This document shows, in pieces, positions 20,713 to 32,758 of a stretch of DNA of 64,000 nucleotides (position 1 is its first letter; every line of letters begins with the position of its first letter). A program made the translations under genes and the position numbers. The stretch comes from Persicaria tinctoria (Eukaryota; Streptophyta; Magnoliopsida; Caryophyllales; Polygonaceae), in contig JBANSL010000013.1 of assembly GCA_037127255.1 (NCBI GenBank), forward strand, positions 28,987,688 to 29,051,687. The letters are read 5' to 3'. The notes below the pieces were generated by a model that was given only the letters and a program-made list of their open reading frames with translations, had not been told where the DNA came from and made no database searches.

Positions 20713-21260
20713 CAGATGGGTCAGATCGCTGCACAGATCCCACGACCATCCGGACAACTCCCTGGGCAAACTGAACCAAATCCTAAAGGGAAAACCGGAC
20801 ACGTCGCAGCTATCAAACTAAGGAGTGGACATCAATTACACGAGCCAGAGGTCGGAAAACAGCAAAGCAAGGCAGAGCAGCGACTCGACACAGAGCACAG
20901 CCAACTCGATCTCGAGGAGGGTGTACTCGACATCGACGAGACTCCACTCGACAAAGACCAGAAGCTGAGCTCGGACTCCGCTGTGCAGACCAGCAACTCC
21001 AGGTCGACCACTGTACTCGATGTCGACGAGCCCGTTATCGAGGTCGACGAGCAGCGTCTGACCGACGTCGATGACTCTGCAGCACATCCGACAGCTAATC
21101 AGGCTCCGAAACCGAAAAAGCCACTGCCTTTCCCTTCAAAGGCACAGAAAGATCCCACTGCAGGTAGGTTTACCAGATTTGTTAATATGCTGCAAGAACT
21201 AAATGTTTCTATTCCTTTTACAGAAGCCCTGCAAGAGATGCCTGGATATGTCAAATTTCT
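20713..21260 (+). pseudogene. Athila-like gag, C-terminal part
   Basis: This continues the gag frame after the solo LTR (MGQIAAQIPRP...) through a linker with repeated acidic units such as LDIDE, LDVDE and IEVDE, encoded by TCGA-rich DNA, and into the region before the protease (ELNVSIPF, EMPGYVKFL). The position of the nonsense codon in insertion 2 is a CAG here. The frame stops at TAG 21262 because of the deletion that follows. Confidence 0.8.
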
Positions 21261-21685
21261 GTAGACCATTCTTAGCTACTGTAGATGCCAGAATTAGTGT
21301 CAAGAATAGATCGCTCACCTTCACCATAGGCGATGAGGTTTTGGATTTCTCTTTTGGCCCTGCAAAAGAGGAAATTCCATGGCTGGAGGTGAAAAGCATC
21401 AGCAACCACGGGACCAAGCAAACAACGGAGGAAGGTGCTGGCGCTGTACCCGAGGTCGACAAGCGCTACTCGACATCGAAAAGAGACCTACTCGATCTCG
21501 ACAAACCTTTATCTATGTCGACAACCACTACAAAGCCAGAAACTTGCCAGGAGCCTAAGTATGGGGTCCCTGTACTCGAAGTCGACAAGCCTTCATCGAT
21601 GTCGACTAGCCCCAAGCCCAAGGATTCCTGTTTTGGGTTCGAAAAGGCAAGTTCAAGTATGAATCCTACCCCCCTTAGTCCATAA
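21261..21685 (+). pseudogene. Protease C-terminal remnant, catalytic part deleted
   Basis: After KFL the sequence jumps in a different frame to RPFLATVDARISVKNRS, which in insertion 2 lies about 120 codons further on. The missing segment holds the protease active site (DLGAS) and flap, so this copy lacks a catalytic protease. The remaining frame encodes a low-complexity acidic tail (EVDKRYSTS, LDLDKPLS). Confidence 0.8.
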
Positions 21686-23711
21686 AGAAAATTATAAATG
21701 ATTTAAGGGGAGATAAGACGCCGTGGCAAGAGAATCTGCGAAAACTGAGAGCTGGAAGGAAAAGGGAGAAAGAAAAAGGAGATGATGCAAGCAACAACCT
21801 GTCTGCTGAGCTTGCATACTACCAACAGGACCTAGATGATCCAGGAGAAGGGCCAAGCATGAGCGGGTCCCATAATAATGGTTCTTGAGCGCAAAAGGAG
21901 AAGTCGGCGTAGCGACTCTAAAATCTAGAGCATGTATGTAAACTTTATGAATTTTTGGGACTTTTGAACTTTTGTTTTTGGTTTTGGTTTTATGGCTTTT
22001 AGAATGTTTTATGTGGATAGTCTTGTGTGCAATCTAACACTTTTAGGTCGGCAAGCATAAAAGGATCGCGAAAAGTGGAATAAGAAGTCCCTGAAAAACA
22101 GTCAAAATCGACGAAGGCCAAGTCGACGACGACAAGAAGGAGCAGCCCAGACAGTACTCGATCTCGAGTAGACGTACTCGACATGGACCAGCCAGACGCT
22201 CCTCGACTTCAGATTCCACCAGACGCAGACGAGGCTCCTCGAGATCGACTATCCTGTACTCGATGTCGACAAGCCTATCTCTACTCGACATGCACTGATC
22301 TGCCCTACTCGATGTTTTATCCTGTGAGTTCCTTCCTTTACTCTTGTTTTTATTCAATTTTTATACAGTGGGGACACTGTAAATTTTAAGTATGGGGTGG
22401 GGGAAGGGTTTACATTATGCATATTTACTTTATTTGACATTATTTGTGCATATTTAAAATAGAGACAATTAGGGTGCAGCAGCGGCGCCAATTCATAATA
22501 ACATCGAGACTAAAGTTCAGAAGGGTTTACATTATGCATATTTACTTTATTTGACATTATTTGTGCATATTTAAAGTTTAGTTCTTTGAATTGCTACATG
22601 GCTATTTTGGAATGCATTATTGATTTATGTGCTTATATGCATAATTTCCAAAATTTTGAAAAATGACCCCAATTGAAAATTTTGAATAATGTCATGGAAG
22701 CTTATATTGAACTCGACGATGCAAAATTGGATTCATTAGAGATATAGCATGAAATTGCCTAGTAAAGGGAAATCATGATGAAATGCATTATTTCTTGAAA
22801 ACAATGAAAGGAGGTAAAATTTGAAGTTGCTTTTGACATGTTGCATGATAAGATGATGGAGGACTTTATATTTCCATATAATGCTCATTGTTTGAAATCC
22901 TAGCCATACCTATGCCTATGCATCACAAAAGCCATAATATGCCTTATTTCATTATTGCTCCACATGACCTAAATATTTGCCATTCTTTACCTTATCCGGG
23001 GATTATGTTGAGAATGATGTTACATTATGGAGATTATCATATGGTGTTTGTGTTGTGATTATTGTCATTATTTGGAGTTTGGAAGGAAAATATTTGAAAT
23101 ATATGGAAAATTTAATGAGTGAAAGAAAATCCAATCACCTCAGGAGATAAAGGTAGATTGACCCTGCTCTCTGAGATAATAGTTTGGAGAGATGGGACAC
23201 ATTGTGAGGAGTCCAAAGCACTAAGTATCCGGGGCCATTCATGACACCCATGTTTGCGACTCGCGAGAAGGCAGTGCTGAGGTCAGAGAGGTAAAAGCAT
23301 TATTATTGATAAAAGAATATGAAAAGTGATGAATATTATGGAGAAGGAATGTGGAAATTCAATTTGGAAATACTCCATTTCCCCGGATCATTAGCACCAC
23401 ATTGCCAGAAATTGCCCACCTTTTAGCCTTTTACCAAATCTACTCCTTATTTGAGCTTAAATTGAAGTATTCTTGATTATCAATGCTTTGTCACTTATGA
23501 ATGTTTTTGCGCAACCCTCCTTTTATGAGTAGATGTTGCTTTGATATAATTGCACATGCATGAATTTGTGACACTAGTACCTTTTCGAGGATGGTAATTG
23601 ACTGCTGGGTTATATAAGAATGAATCTGAGATGTTGAGAGTTTTGATTTCTTCCCATGAATGACAGATAAAAGTATTGCTTGAGGACAAGCAAGCTTAAG
23701 TATGGGGTGTT
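21686..23711 (+). other. 3' non-coding region of insertion 1
   Basis: It matches the reverse complement of 32759-34467 in insertion 2. The region is AT-rich with long unstructured stretches and ends in the purine-rich aagtatggggtgtt directly before the 3' LTR. No pol domain occurs. TCGA-rich units recur at 22110-22310. A 60-bp direct duplication with filler DNA lies at 22406-22574. Confidence 0.75.
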
Positions 23712-26700
23712 TGTAGTGAGCTGAATTTGCCATATTTTACAGTAATATTTATATTGTTTTCTGCATACTTTGCATACATTTAGGGTAGCTAGTGCAGAAT
23801 CTATGTAGTTTATGTTTATTTGCCAAATTATGGAATCTACACCAGTTTCTGTTTAAATTCGCAGAATTCGAGACGTTTTACAACAACTTTAAGAAAGGTC
23901 AGAAAAGCTCGGAAAACCACTACAGAAGTCCAAGGTCAAAGAAGCAGCGAAACCAGTCGAATCAAGACAAGAGCCCAGGCTACTCGATCTCGAGTAGGCC
24001 TTACTCGATCTAGACGAGCATGTCCGAGCACAAGCCTTGTCGACTAGGAGCCAGACCAACCCAGCTCCGCAGCCCTACTCGATCTCGACAAGCCCTAGTC
24101 GAGATCGACGACGCCTCAACGCCACACCCGGAGTTGACGAGAAGAAGAGCTAGTCGACAAGCCGAGGCCGACAAGGAGGCACTCGCTGCCAGCGATCCCA
24201 CTCGCTGCAGCGGACCGTTCGCTGCCGTGGAAATCCCCGCTGCCAGCGGGCGCCACACCCGGAGTCGACAGGACGAGGACGAGGATGACCTGACGACACT
24301 CGCTGCCAGCGATTCCACTCGCTGTAGCGGACCTCTCGCTGCCGCGGAAAATCTCGCTGCCAGCGGGATGCACCAAACCGACGAAGAAGCCAACTCGCGG
24401 AAGCGGAAGGGAAGACCCAACTCGATGTCGACGAGCCCTTGTCGATGTCGACGAGACCCGTGAGCCAAGTCCGAGTGACGGAGGGAAAGTCGTTGATTCA
24501 CCTCGCCAAAAATAAATCCCAAACAAACAAACTAGTATAGTATGCAAGTAAGGGGTCGAACCCTAGAGAATCAAGTATTTCTAAATATTGTGTATTTATC
24601 AATATAAAAAGATAATATTTTTATGAATGAAAATAAAAGAAAATAATATTGACAAAAGCAAATAAAGGATAGAAGAAAAGCGTTTCCACCTACAAGTTCT
24701 CGACTTTGGTTGGTTTTATTGATCATCGAATCCTTTTCAAGTTATTATCTTTTCCTACGAATTCCTCTCGTCTTGGTTTAAGTAGATTAAAAGTCCTACG
24801 AGTCCAATTAATCCCTTACACCTCAATGCAACCTTAACACGGTCAAGATTTAACAAAGAGATAGCAAATAGTCCCAAGAACTTGAGCATATAAATAACAC
24901 CAATTAAATACGGTAAATCAATGTTTAAGATATATGTCAACTCCCTACATAATCATGCTTCAAACACGGAATCCACAATCTTATGCGTGCTACTACGGAA
25001 ATAACACAAATACGAAAGTATTAAATCCTAGCATGAAATCAATATTATCAAGGTAGCTAATCAAGATAACATCAATAACATAATCAATATCACATAAAGA
25101 AGTTGAAAGAATTATAGAGGAAAAATAACTTAAATTAGAAACTCACAAACCACCAACCAAGTCTCGAAAGTGTAGGCGGAAACTACAAAATTAGCCAAAC
25201 ATGGCTTACCTAAGCTTTCTTCTCTTCAATGGTGATTTCTCTACTTGAAAATTAATTTAAAACTTAATTAAACTAACCCTAGAACATCCTATTTATAAGC
25301 CTAATGTCTTCCATAAAAGGTAGATAAAAGATAGATAAACTAGATAGAAACTTCCTAAATAAAAGATAAAAGATAGAACTTTCCTAAAATAATTCAGCGT
25401 CGGATTCCGCTGGCAGCGAGAAATTTCCGCTGGCAGTGAATGGCCTTGATTGAGCTCCTGTTGGATTTCCGCTACCACCTCGCTAGCACACTCGCTGGCA
25501 GCGACTTTCATGCCTTAGAATTTTCTCGAGCTTCTCCGAGGACCCTTCTTTCCGCTTCCGCGAGACACTGAACCCGCTGCCGCGAGCTGGGCCTTCCGCT
25601 GCCGCGAGATCTCAAACTCGCTGGGGCGAGTTCCTTCTTCCGCTGGAGCGAGTAGCCGAAGCTTCGGGTCCTGGTGATTCTCGCTGGCAGCGGAATTTTC
25701 CGCGGCAGCGGACGTCTCACTGCAGCGAGATTAGTCGCTGGCAGCGGACGTTGCTTGCCCTTCCTCTCTCGCTGGCTCCTCCTCTCGCGGACTCTCTCTC
25801 GCTGGTTCTCCTCTCGCTGGCTCTCTCTTCCCGCGGGCTTGCCGGGCTCCAGGCTTCTGGTTCCACTCGCTGGCAGCGACTGTATCATTCGTTGGCAGCG
25901 ACTGATGCCCAGAGACTTGATTCTTCATTGTTCTTCCCTCGTTCTTTCTTTCCTCCTTTCTTTCTCTTCTTAGCTTGATTTCTTGACTTCACTTGGCCAT
26001 GTTTAACAGCTTTCCCTTGCTTTCCACCATGTCGGATCTACGATTCTGCACAATTCAACCGAAATAGCGTAGATTCCGAACTTTTTCACATAAAGAGTTT
26101 TATCTAAATTAACACTAAAACATGCATATTCTACAATGTAAATGCAACTAAATTATCCTATAATGCCAATTAGAAATGTGCATTATCACCAAGCCACATC
26201 GAGCACCAGCTAACCGAGACGACGAACCCGAGGAGCCAGTCGACAACACTCCTACTCGATGTCGAGGAGACCCTAGTCGACATCGACGACGAATCCAGAA
26301 GCTGTTGACGTGGCTTGACGAATCCTACTCGGAGTTGGAGTACTTGGAAGCCGAGAAGACGAGAATCTATCCGATTCTATCAAAGAAGAGAGTTTTATCC
26401 ACTTGAAACAATTTAGATATATTTAGATTTAATTTCTTTATCGCTTTTATTTATCGTTAAGCATTTTAGATATAGTTTTAGATATAGATATAGATATTCT
26501 ATCCTTGAGTAGCAAGGTATAGAAGGCTATAAATAAAGCCCATGGGGCTCAGTTTTAGGCATTCAATTTCAGAGATACAGTAATACATAGAGATTTAGGA
26601 GTTCGAAGGTTTTACGGTTTTGGCAGTTTACGAGAGTTGATTGCCAGGATTGTAAAGGCTTTGAATTTAGTTAATGCAAGTTATTCCCTTTTCATCAATC

Positions 26701-27537
26701 AATGTCTGAGTTTGCGATGAGGCGTGAGTAGTCCACCCACTTCTAGGGTTGGGGCGAGCTCGACGATAGCCATGCAAAATTGAGGTAAAAATCTGACCTT
26801 TATCATGTTTTGAGCATTTTCCTACTTGTTGATGTGTTTATTACCCGTCTAATGGAGATCCATGCTAACAACTTGGATTATAAACATAAAATCGGTAGAG
26901 ACAATAAGAGTTTCTTGAGAGAGTTGTCTAATTGTTGGAAAAGGCGAAAGCTTAGTCCTTTGATGCGATTTACATGATAATTTGTTTGGTTTTGCCTTAT
27001 GCATGCTTGGTTATCGTTGTTGCAAACCCCAATCCTGGAAGTATTTTACATACAGTTTATTTCGAAAGTCCCAAAACATTTGTCTTTACTTTATTTCTTT
27101 ATTTCGTTTTAATTTCTGCCCTCGTCGACCTTGACCAAGCCTGGTCGATCTCGACTACTGATTCTCGATCTAGCATCGCTGTAGCTTACTTGTGCAGGTA
27201 CTCGACGAAACGAAGCTAAGTCGACGAGGACTGTACTCGACATCGAGTAGCCCCTCATCGACATCGACGAGCCCCTGTCACTGCTGCTGCGCTGTGTTCG
27301 ACTGTGCCTGACCCCTGTCGATTAACCCTTAGTCGAGGTCGAGTACCACTGTTGTCGACGTTCGTGAGATTTCACCGCTAGCTAGGATCCGCTGACACGC
27401 TTCCTCGTGGATTCGATCCTGACAACCTTCTACTACAACGGGAGGAAGTCTTGTATTTATTTGCAAGGGACGGAATCTGGTTTGCGGTGATTTATTTCTA
27501 TTTTATTATTGCAAGTCTCGATTTCCTCCTATCAACA
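23712..27537 (+). repeat. 3' LTR of insertion 1 (interrupted)
   Basis: It starts TGTAGTGAGCTGAATTTGCC and ends CCTCCTATCAACA. Removing the 1713-bp insert at 24476-26188 and one TSD copy leaves about 2.1 kb, collinear with the 5' LTR except for the terminal U5 part. Confidence 0.85.
24476..26188 (-). mobile_element. Solo LTR, 1713 bp, inside the 3' LTR
   Basis: The ends are TGACGGAGGG and GTGCATTATCA. The flanks CCGAG (24471-24475) and CCAAG (26189-26193) form a 5-bp TSD with one difference, and the uninterrupted sequence is preserved in the 5' LTR. In minus orientation it reads TGATAATGCAC...CCCTCCGTCA, with the ggggtcgaaccctagagaatc block near the U5 end. It carries a cluster of CGCTGGCAGCG motifs at 25395-25900, like those in the host LTR. 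No internal coding region is present. Confidence 0.75.
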
Positions 27538-27540
27538 AAT

Positions 27541-27558
27541 TGGCGCCGTTGCCGGGGA
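27541..27558 (+). other. tRNA-Asp primer-binding site between two inverted LTRs
   Basis: TGGCGCCGTTGCCGGGGA follows AAT after the plus LTR. Two bases later the inverted LTR begins (gttgataggagg). It is exactly the 18-nt tRNA-complementary stretch with none of the internal sequence that normally follows. Confidence 0.85.
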
Positions 27559-29489
27559 TGGTTGATAGGAGGAAATCGAGACTTGCAATAATAAAATAGA
27601 AATAAATCACAGCAAACCAGATTCCGTCCCTTGCAAATAATTACAAGACCTCCTCCTGATGCAGCAGCGGGAAGTCAGGATCGATCAACGAGGAAGCGTG
27701 TCAGCGGATCCTAGGCAGCGGAGAAATCTCACGAACGAAAGTCGACAATAGTAGTACTCAACCTCGACTAAGGGTTAGTCGACCGGGGTCAGGCACAGTC
27801 GAACACAGCGCAGCAGTCGCAGGCAGAGGCTCGTCGATGTCGACAAGGGCTACTCGATGTCGAGTAGAGTCTTCGTCGACTTCGCTTCGTCTCGTCGAGT
27901 ACCTGCACAAGTAAGCTACATCGACTTTGGGTCGAAGATCAGTAGTCGAGATCGACGAGTGCTATTCGATCTCGAGTAAGACAGAGATTAAAACGAAAGA
28001 AAATAAATGCAAAGGCTTTAGGGTTTCGACTAAACTTAATGTAAAAAGGCTTCCAAGATTGGGGTTTGCAACAACGATAACCAAGCATGCATAAGGCAGA
28101 ACCAAACAAATTATCATGTAAATCGCATCAAAGGACTAAGCTTTCGCCTTTTCCAACAATTAGAAAACTCTTTCAAGAAACCCTAATTGTCTCTACCGAT
28201 TTTATGTTTATAATCCAAGTTGTTAGCATGGATCTCCATTAGACGGGTAATAAACACATAAACAAGTAGGAAAATGCTCAAAACATGATAAAGGTCAGAT
28301 CTTTACCTCAAACACGCATGGCTATCGTCGGGCTCGCCCCAACCCTAGAAGTGGGTAGACTACTCACACCTCATCACAAACTCAGACATCATTGAAAAGA
28401 AATAACTTGCATTAACTAAATTCAAAGACTTTACAATCCCGGCGATCCAACTCTCGTTGAACGCCAAAACCCTAAAACCTTCGAACTCCCTAAACCGTCT
28501 CTGTGGAACTACTTCTCTAACTCTAAAATTGAATGAATAAAACTGAGCCCCATGGGCTTTATTTATAGCCTTCTAATCCTTGCTAATCAAGGATAAATAA
28601 AAGTAATAATGGAATTAAATCTAAAATGGAAAAGATAAATCTAAACTAGGTAAGTCTCTTCATGTTGATAGATCTCCCTCCCATGGATAGAATTTGATAG
28701 ATCTCGGCAAATTTAGGATTTCTTCGGCCCCAAGGGTTCCCAACTCTACTCGGACTGCTCACGGCGACGCGTTTCCAGGACTTGGTCTACTCGACATCGA
28801 CAAGGGCTCGTCGACATCGACGAGGCTTCGTCGTCGACTGGTGTTCTCGGGTGACTCTGCTTGACAAGCTCGGATCTGGGCTCCTGGGCGTCGTCGATAT
28901 CGAGTAGCACTACTCTGTATCGAGTAGGATTCGTCGTCTGGCTGGCTTGGTCGGGTGGATCTACTCGACAAGGCTCCTCGATCTCGACTAGGGCTCTTCG
29001 ATGTCGAGTAAAGGTGGTCTGCGTCTTCGTCCTCGGCTTCTCGATCAGCTCTTTCTCGACCAGGCTCTTCTCGATCTCGAGTAGAGTGTACTCGATATCG
29101 AGTAAAGATTTCTCAGCTTTCTGATCTGTTCTTAAAACGCACTTTCCCGAGTCCTCGTTCGTCGGATTAACGCATATGACCATGCGTTGGAAAGCTCTTT
29201 CCGAGGGCTACAACTCTCATGAAGACATCAAAGCTTGATTCAGAATAAAGAATGGTGAAAAATGGCATTTTCTCCAGCTGCACCATCCTTAGCCTCTCCA
29301 TGAGTTTCCTTTAAGCTCCAAAGTGCGTCCGATTTCTGCCAAATATAACAAAAACTTGTGTAGACCTCCATATATTGCAAATAAGTGTAAACTACACAGA
29401 TTCTATATTATTCTAACCCAAATGTATGCAATGTATGCAGAAATCGATATAAAAGTTACTGTTAAACATGGCAAATTAGGCTCACAACA
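27559..29489 (-). repeat. Inverted LTR closing insertion 1
   Basis: It is an Athila-like LTR in opposite orientation to the rest of insertion 1. It begins with reverse U5 (gttgataggagg) and ends GCTCACAACA, followed by the TSD CATGT. Its U3 is a different subtype. Between about 29190 and 29350 it has sequence absent from the plus LTRs, and it lacks their CGCTGCCAGCG cluster. It retains the TATA block and TCGA-rich units. Confidence 0.85.
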
Positions 29490-30753
29490 CATGTAACCTT
29501 TTACGAATCCACCTTTCCACACTATCCCCTTCCACACATGTAACCTTTTGCAAATAAGGGTACCCCGCCTTCCCCGTCACCACACGCCGACACCACGCCT
29601 GCCATCGCTGTCGACGCTTCCCCTCCATTATCGAACCCTCCCCCTCCCCACCAGCTGCCGAATCCGGCTCCTGCCCCCCTCCCCCCGCCAGCGCCGACAT
29701 CTATCCCTAATCCAACGCCCGCCCTTGCTTCTAGCACCATTCAGACTCGTAGTAAGAGTGGTATTTTCCGCCCAAATAAGATCTTTGACCTGTCTGCCTC
29801 TCATCTGTCTCTCATCCTCACCTCCTACAAAAAGGCCACTCTTGACCCCAACTGGAGTGGAGCAATGTCTGATGAATGTCATGCTCTTATTAGTAATGAC
29901 ACATGGGTTCTTGTTCCTCGCCCGCCCCGGGCCAATATTGTTCGTTGTATGTGGTTGTTTCGCCATAAGCTGCTCTCGGATGGCAGCCTTGAGCATTACA
30001 AGGCCAGGTTAGTAGCCAACGGCTATTCCCAACAAGTTGGGATTGACTGTACGGACACCTTGAGCCCTTTGGTTAAGCCTCCCACAATTTGCACAATGCT
30101 ACATCTTGATGTCTCCAGATCTTGGCCCATTCATCAGCTTGACGTGAAGAATGCGTTTCTTCACGGCAATCTGCACGAGACAGTTTACATGTATCAACCT
30201 CCAGAATTTGTTGACACCGCTAGACTGGATCATATGTGTCTGCTAAAGAAGTCTCTTTATGGTCTGAAGCAAGCTCCTCGAGCGTGGTATCTTTGCTTTG
30301 CTACGTTCCTTCTTCGGATTGGATTTGTTAGTAGCAAGAGTTACTCCTCCCTCTTCATCTACCGTCGAGGTAATCACCTGGCTTATTTATTGTTGTATGT
30401 TGATGACATCATCCTCACAGCGTCCACAGAGCTTCTCCGGTCTACTATTATTCAGCAGCTGAGCAGGGAGTTTGCTATGACTGATCTTGGCCCTCTCAGT
30501 TTCTTCTTGGGGGTTTCTGTTACTCGCTCTGCATCAGGCCTGTTTCTTTCTCAGGAAAAGTATGCTAAGGAGATTGTTTCCAAAGCAAATATGATGAACT
30601 GCACAACGAGTCTCCACTCCGGTTGACACATCATCTAAGCTAGTCCAGTCTTCGGGTCTCTCCGTCTCAGACCCTACTCTCTACAGAAGCCTGGCGGGTG
30701 CTCTGCAGTACTTGACTTTCACCCGCCCGTACATCAGTTACGCCGTGCAGCAG
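29490..30753 (+). pseudogene. Copia reverse transcriptase
   Basis: The frame continues the Copia integrase C-terminus across the first insertion. It then passes a C-rich proline/serine spacer containing a stop and enters the RT domain: a typical Copia RT start (MSDECHALISNDTWVLV), KARLVANGYSQQ, QLDVKNAFLHG, the palm motif SLYGLKQAPRAW and the catalytic YVDD. It goes on to the thumb (FAMTDLGPLSFFLG). A frameshift at about 30610 moves the connection region (SLAGALQYLTFTRPYISYAVQQ) into another frame, which the second Gypsy insertion cuts at 30758. The RT core itself is intact, but the polyprotein is not. Confidence 0.9.
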
Positions 30754-30758
30754 GTATG

Positions 30759-32758
30759 TGTTGATAGGAGGAAATCGAGACTTGCAATAATAAAATAGAA
30801 ATAAATCACAGCAAACCAGATTCTGTCCCTTGCAAATAATTACAAGACCTCCTCCTGATGCAGCAGCGGGAAGTCAGGATCGATCCACGAGGAAGCGTGT
30901 CAGCGGGTCCTAGGCAGCGATGGAATCTCACGGTCAGAAGTCGACAACAGTGGTACTCGACCTCGACTAAGGGTTAGTCGACAGGGGTCAGGCACATTCG
31001 AACACAGCGCAGCAGCAGTTACAGGGGCTCGTCGATGTCGACAAGGCCTACTCGATATCGAGTACAGTCTTGGTCGACTTCGCTTCGTCTCGTCGAGTAC
31101 CTGCACACAGAAACTACAACGATGCTAGATCGAGAATCAGTACTCGATATCGACGAGTGCTATTCGATATCTAGGAGACAGAGAATAAAACGAAAGTAAA
31201 AGAAAGTAAAAACAATTGCTTTGGGATTTCGAACTAAACTTAATATAAAAGGGCTTCCAAGATTGGGGTTTGCAACAACGATAACCAAGCATGCATAAGG
31301 CAGAGATAAAACAGATAATCATGTGAATAGCATCAAGGACAAGCTTTCGCCTTTTCCAACAATTAGACAACTCTTTCAAGAAACCCTAATTGTCTCTACT
31401 GATTTTATGTTTATAATCCAAGTTGTTAACATGGATCTCCATTAGACGGGTAATAAACACATAAACAAGTAGGAAAATGCTCAAAGCATGATAAAGGTCG
31501 GATCTTTACCTCAAGCACGCATGGCTATCGTTGGGCTCGCCCCAACCCTAGAAGTGGGTGGACTACTCACGCCTCATCGCAAACTCAGACATTGATTGAA
31601 AGGAAATAACTTGCATTAACTAAATTCAAAGCCTTACAATCCCGGCAATCAACTTTCGTAAACTGCCAAAACCTTAAAACCTCTGAACTCCCTAAACCGT
31701 CTCTGTGGAACTACTTCTCTACCTGAAATTGAATTCATAAAACTGAGCCCCATGGGCTTTATTTATAGCCTTCTATTCCTTGCTACTTAAGGATAGAATA
31801 TCTATATCTATATCTAAAACTATATCTAAAATGCTTAAGGATAAATAAAAGCAATAAAGAAAATAAATCTAAAAGGAAAAAATAAATCTAAACTAGGTAA
31901 TATGTCTTCATGATGATAGATCTGGATAGAATCTCGGTCTTCTCGATTTCCTTCGCGCCCAAGGAATCCCAACTCTACTCGGACTGCTCACGTCGATGCG
32001 TTTCCAGATACTGGTCTACTCGACATCGATAAGGGCTCATCGAGATCGACTAGGATTCGTCGTCGACTGGACTGGCTTGTCGTCTCGGCTAGCAGGTCCT
32101 CGACGTGGCTTCTTCCGCTGCAGCGAGCCGCTTCTTCCGTTGCAGCGAGTCCGTCCGTCCGCAGGTGCGAGAACCCCCTTCCGCTGGAGCGAGTTGGCGA
32201 GCTCCCTCGTCTTGGTGCATCCCGCTGGCAGCAAAGATTTCCGCGGCAGCGAGCGGTCCGCTGTAGCGAGTCGAGTCGCTGGCAGCGAGTGCTGCCTAGT
32301 CGTCCTCGTCTTCGGCTTTCCTCCTCTCCTCGTCGATTCCGGGTGTGGCGCTAAGGCGTCGTCGATCTCGACTAGGGCTTGTCGAGATCGAGTAGGGCTC
32401 CGGAGCTGGGTTGGTCTGGCTCCTAGTCGACAAGGCATGTGCTTGGACATGCTCGTTTAGATCGAGTAAGGCCTACTCGAGATCGAGTAGCCTGGGCTCT
32501 CAGCTTGATTCGACTGGTTCCACTGCTTATTTGACCTTGGACTTCTATAGTGGTTTTCCGAGCTTTTCTGACCTTCCTTAGAGTTGCTGTAAAATGTCTC
32601 GAATTCTGCGAATTTAAACAGAAACTGGTGTAGATTCCATAATTTGGAAAATAAACATAAACTACATAGATTCTGTACTATCTAACCCAAATGTATGCAA
32701 TGTATGCAGAAATCGATATAAAAGTTACTGTTAAACATGGCAAATTAGGCTCACAACA
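30759..32758 (-). repeat. 3' LTR of insertion 2
   Basis: It is 2000 bp, from reverse U5 (TGTTGATAGGAGG) to reverse U3 (GGCTCACAACA). It contains TCGA-rich units and a CGCTGGCAGCG cluster (32110-32300). Confidence 0.9.

Larger units (their letters stand above)
14198..29489 (+). mobile_element. Athila-like Gypsy insertion with inverted extra LTR
   Basis: The whole block is flanked by CATGT (14193-14197 and 29490-29494) in the middle of the Copia integrase. Its parts are a plus LTR (14198-16342), a tRNA-Asp primer site, gag (split by a solo LTR), a protease remnant, a 3' non-coding region, a plus LTR (23712-27537, itself split by a solo LTR), a second copy of the 18-nt primer site, and an inverted LTR (27559-29489). 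Both outer ends are therefore the U3 end of an LTR (TGTTGTGAGC and its reverse complement), not the usual U3 left and U5 right. There is no RT, RNase H or integrase. Confidence 0.85.

Noticed and set aside
14198..29489. Reading the block as two separate full insertions side by side
   Set aside because: No TSD exists between the plus and minus LTRs near 27559, the minus LTR has no internal region or partner LTR, and the only matching TSD is CATGT at the outer borders.
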